This document shows positions 5,327 through 6,158 of a DNA stretch of 6,158 bases, piece after piece (positions within the stretch are counted from its first letter, which is position 1; each line of letters starts with the position of its first letter). Source of the stretch: Caryophanales bacterium UBA1737 (GTDB lineage Bacteria > Bacillota_I > Bacilli_A > ML615J-28 > CAG-313); assembly GCA_002315915.1 (NCBI GenBank), contig DCIB01000026.1, positions 1 through 6,158 on the forward strand, given 5' to 3'. The notes under the pieces were generated by a model that was given only the letters and a program-made list of their open reading frames with translations, did no database searches and was not told the DNA's origin. The position numbers were made by a program, and so were the translations under genes.

Positions 5327-5992
5327 ATGAAAAAATCAAGTAAAAAAGGTTTTACATTAGTTGAGCTCGTTATAGTAATCGCTGTAATCGCTATACTTGC
5401 TGCAGTATTAATTCCAACATTTGCTGGGGTTCAAGAAAATGCCAAGCAATCAGCTGCTTTACAAGCATGTAGAAATGAACTGGTAGAAGTAAAGTCTGTT
5501 TATGGGACTTATGGTAAAGATGTTCCTGAAGGATTAACATTTGTTTCTGACAAATATGCTTATAAATATGTTGATGGTAATTTACAAAAATGTGATTTCG
5601 ATTCTAATAAAACTTTAGTAGAATTACAAAATGTTTCAGTATATAGCGATGTAAAAGTTCAAAAAGCTACTCAATCTGATGCTAAATGCAATTTCTGTGG
5701 TAAAATTCATGCAATAAGTATTACATTACCAAATGGAGTTTATTATGGTACTACAGAAAATAGTAATAGTTATGAAATTAGAAATAGTGAAAATCAAATT
5801 GTAGCTTCAGAACAATTTAATGTAAGTTCAGATAAAAGAACAGTATATTTTAATATTTCAACATGTACAAATGATGGTTCTCCTCAATATGATAATTTAA
5901 CTAGTTATGCAAAAGTTGGAGCTGGCTATTATACATATAAAGTAGTTGTAAATGGTACAACATATACTGGAATTTTCTATTTTGCCGAATAA
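5327..5992 (+). CDS. type IV prepilin-like protein, 221 aa
   Basis: The N-terminus is a classic class III prepilin signal: a short basic leader MKKSSKKG, the prepilin peptidase site after Gly8, then FTLVE with the conserved Glu at position 5 of the mature protein (Glu13), and a hydrophobic helix to about residue 36. After membrane insertion and cleavage such proteins assemble into type IV pili or type II secretion-like pseudopili. The C-terminal part (about 60-221) is rich in Tyr, Thr, Asn and Ser and looks like an extracellular beta-rich domain that I cannot assign to a family. It contains a CxxC with a nearby His (Cys121, Cys124, His128), plus Cys48, Cys89 and Cys180, so metal binding or disulfides are possible. 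An in-frame ATG 19 codons earlier is rejected as the start because it overlaps the promoter. The gene stands alone with its own promoter and terminator; no peptidase, assembly ATPase or other pilin gene is in the window. Major or minor pilin cannot be decided. Confidence 0.9.
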   Translation: MKKSSKKGFTLVELVIVIAVIAILAAVLIPTFAGVQENAKQSAALQACRNELVEVKSVYGTYGKDVPEGLTFVSDKYAYKYVDGNLQKCDFDSNKTLVELQNVSVYSDVKVQKATQSDAKCNFCGKIHAISITLPNGVYYGTTENSNSYEIRNSENQIVASEQFNVSSDKRTVYFNISTCTNDGSPQYDNLTSYAKVGAGYYTYKVVVNGTTYTGIFYFAE

Positions 5993-6010
5993 AATTTAAT
6001 AATAAATAGA

Positions 6011-6071
6011 TTATAATAAAACTGTGAAAGAATATATAAATATCTTTCACAGTTTTATTATAAATATTTTT
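6011..6071 (+). terminator. long hairpin terminator after the pilin-like gene
   Basis: A 21-bp perfect stem pairs 6011-6031 with 6043-6063 around an 11-base AT loop. The core is AAAACTGTGAAAG with its complement. TATTTTT follows (6065-6071). It starts 18 bases after the pilin stop codon. The A-rich 5' flank could let it serve the opposite strand as well. The remaining bases to 6158 are AT-rich with no start codon plus ribosome binding site on the + strand, and I can assign nothing there. Confidence 0.85.
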
Positions 6072-6158
6072 GTAGAATCATAGTGTTAATAATTGGAAAT
6101 ATTATCATTTCTAATTTTTGTTGTTTGAAAGGATAATAGAAGTTATTATTCGTACTAA

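Noticed and set aside
352..5992. Mycoplasma-type code with TGA as Trp
   Set aside because: The Trp codons I checked are TGG and all reading frames are full length under the standard code.
6111..6158. Possible end of a minus-strand gene entering from the right edge
   Set aside because: A frame of 15 codons ending at 6111 and another of 32 codons ending at about 6058 exist, but they are too short and featureless to support a gene.
6121..6158. TTG start of a + strand gene running off the right edge
   Set aside because: The frame is open but there is no ribosome binding site before the TTG and only about 12 codons are visible.

Overview
The window comes from an AT-rich, low-GC Gram-positive-type bacterium (Bacillota, Bacilli or Erysipelotrichia-like, possibly an uncultured gut lineage). 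The evidence is the strongly A+T-biased coding sequence, clear AAGGAG-type ribosome binding sites, U-tailed hairpin terminators, and a tRNA array in the order Ser-fMet-Asp-Phe with encoded CCA ends, as in the large tRNA clusters of Bacillus relatives. Trp codons checked in the genes are TGG, with no in-frame TGA, so the standard bacterial code (not the mycoplasma code) fits. Genus cannot be told from this window.

Layout, all on the + strand. Positions 1-286 are the end of a tRNA operon: the 3' end of a probable tRNA-Ser, then tRNA-fMet, tRNA-Asp and tRNA-Phe, closed by a hairpin terminator (306-332). A 54-codon acidic helical gene of unknown function starts 19 bases after that terminator (352-516) and has its own terminator. 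After about 150 bases of AT-rich DNA comes a solitary beta-class DNA methyltransferase with a TSPPY motif, probably N4-cytosine specific, with no restriction enzyme beside it (727-1758). It is followed by a hairpin terminator and a small cluster of GGACTAATAAACC repeats rich in CCGG.

Positions 1959-5147 look like one operon: mscL (mechanosensitive channel with an enlarged extracellular loop and a long charged tail), copA (Cu+-exporting P-type ATPase with one N-terminal metal-binding domain) and copZ (copper chaperone, overlapping the end of copA by 14 bases). CopZ would carry Cu+ to CopA for export. Why MscL leads the operon is not obvious. No copper-responsive repressor gene (CsoR or CopY type) is present in the window.

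Positions 5251-6071 hold a self-contained unit: a good extended -10 promoter, a type IV prepilin-like gene (5327-5992; 221 codons) and a 21-bp perfect hairpin terminator. The promoter overlaps the upstream in-frame ATG at 5270, so the later ATG at 5327 is the probable start. The last 87 bases hold nothing that can be assigned.

No clearly new multi-gene system is evident. The items most worth a second look are the enlarged MscL in a copper operon, the copA start without a ribosome binding site but with a perfect palindrome, the orphan methyltransferase next to clustered CCGG repeats, the small gene behind the tRNA terminator, and the C1xC72 mismatch in the initiator tRNA.
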